In this document: positions 63,536 through 64,000 of the stretch, piece by piece
Layout: each line of letters opens with the position of its first letter
Position numbering within the stretch: the stretch's first letter is position 1
DNA from: JAKVCB01 sp965243695
GTDB lineage: Bacteria > Planctomycetota > Planctomycetia > Pirellulales > Lacipirellulaceae
Reading direction: 5' to 3'
Assembly (NCBI GenBank): GCA_965243695.1
Contig: CBDEWC010000025.1
Span: 62,001-126,000, forward strand
DNA: 64,000 nucleotides
Made by a program: the position numbers and the translations under genes
The notes under the pieces: model-generated
Databases searched by the model: none
What the model was told of the DNA's origin: nothing
Seen by the model: only the letters and a program-made list of their open reading frames with translations

Positions 63536-64000
63536 CTATCCGATGGAATTGAGCGCTGTTTGGGCCAGTTGTTGAATTTGCTCTTGGACTTGATCAATCG
63601 ATTGGGCCGCATTGACGATATGAATATGCTGGGCATCGCGCCGGGCTTCGGCAAGAAAACCTTCTCGTAGACGGAGGCGATAATCTTCGGATTGTTGTTC
63701 CATTCGATCGAGTTCTCGGGTAAGTCGCTTTTGGGCAGTTGTTTCCGACATATCAAGTAGGAAAACACAATCGGGCATGAGTCCGGCAGTCGCTACACAA
63801 CCAACATCGCGTACAACCTTGGCATCGAGTCCTCCTGCGAACGCCTGGTAGGCGATATTCGCCAGCAAGAAGCGGTCGGAAACAACAATTTGTCCATTTT
63901 TCAGTGCCGGCTGAATAATTTCTTCAACCAACTGTGCGCGGGCTGCCATATAAAGAAGCATCTCAGCCCGAAGCGTGATTGGAAGTTCATCGCCACCGTG
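63536..64000 (-). CDS. tmk: Thymidylate kinase, 5' end beyond the window
   Basis: The C-terminal 154 residues of dTMP kinase (dTMP + ATP to dTDP). Visible: LRAEMLLYMAARAQLVEEII, then IVVSDRFLLANIAYQAFAGG (DR(Y/F) motif) and CVFLLDMSETTAQKRL. The start and P-loop lie outside the right edge. Confidence 0.92.
   Translation of the reverse strand, partial: HGGDELPITLRAEMLLYMAARAQLVEEIIQPALKNGQIVVSDRFLLANIAYQAFAGGLDAKVVRDVGCVATAGLMPDCVFLLDMSETTAQKRLTRELDRMEQQSEDYRLRLREGFLAEARRDAQHIHIVNAAQSIDQVQEQIQQLAQTALNSIG

Noticed and set aside
1..64000. tRNA, rRNA, tmRNA, RNase P or SRP RNA
   Set aside because: I read the intergenic regions for conserved arms (GTTCRANYC, GGAAGCAGC, GAGGAAAGTCC) and saw none; a covariance scan would be decisive.

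Overview
This 64-kb window most likely comes from a planctomycete (Planctomycetota, probably Pirellulales-like). The evidence is a DUF1559 pseudopilin-like protein, an exosortase with an EpsI partner, a tandem UvrA protein, tetrahydromethanopterin (H4MPT) C1 genes (fae, methylene-H4MPT dehydrogenase, mch) in a bacterial background, the exported-protein motif beginning GPCCIDGVCYPKRETWG, and several very large exported proteins of unknown function. Base composition is moderate. No rRNA, tRNA, CRISPR array or intact insertion sequence was seen.

Layout. 1-9 kb is an exopolysaccharide/exosortase locus: a split Wzz-BY-kinase (minus), an exosortase (minus), a Wza-like export lipoprotein (plus), a proline-rich exported protein (plus), an EpsI-family protein broken by a frameshift (plus) and a DUF1559 protein (minus). 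9.6-11 kb carries fae and methylene-H4MPT dehydrogenase; mch lies 14 kb away at 24.3-25.2 kb, so three enzymes of the H4MPT formaldehyde-oxidation route are encoded here. 11-23 kb holds a zinc-ribbon membrane protein, a TPR-like protein, an RNA methyltransferase-like protein, a 2358-residue tandem UvrA with a duplicated C-terminal domain, a CBM9-like protein and a four-S1-domain protein. 23-38 kb holds housekeeping genes (bcp, rsfS-argS, PIN/TRAM protein, dgt-HIT pair, inositol-phosphatase family) among conserved hypotheticals, including a ClpP-like protein that appears to lack the catalytic Asp and a candidate structured RNA with a terminator at about 36.5 kb. 38-48.6 kb is one operon of two giant exported/membrane proteins (1166 residues once two frameshifts are corrected, and 2238 residues) and a 51-residue membrane peptide. 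48.7-64 kb holds an XRE regulator, hisI, a thioredoxin-trypsin fusion, metG, DUF2237, a decayed endonuclease V, an amidase, yjbQ, csrA, ispE-spoVG, a DUF368 (PopT-like) transporter and the end of tmk.

Two window-wide patterns stand out. First, five reading-frame breaks occur: four in long conserved genes, each explained by one base in a mononucleotide run, which looks like sequencing error or recent decay; the fifth is in endonuclease V, which is also truncated and is a real pseudogene. Second, about ten intergenic gaps carry short tandem duplications (units 15-23 bp, 2-4 copies), and none was noticed inside a gene at that unit size.

The strongest candidates for something undescribed are the giant-protein operon (38.2-48.6 kb), the structured leader RNA at 36.5 kb, and the duplicated C-terminal domain of the tandem UvrA.
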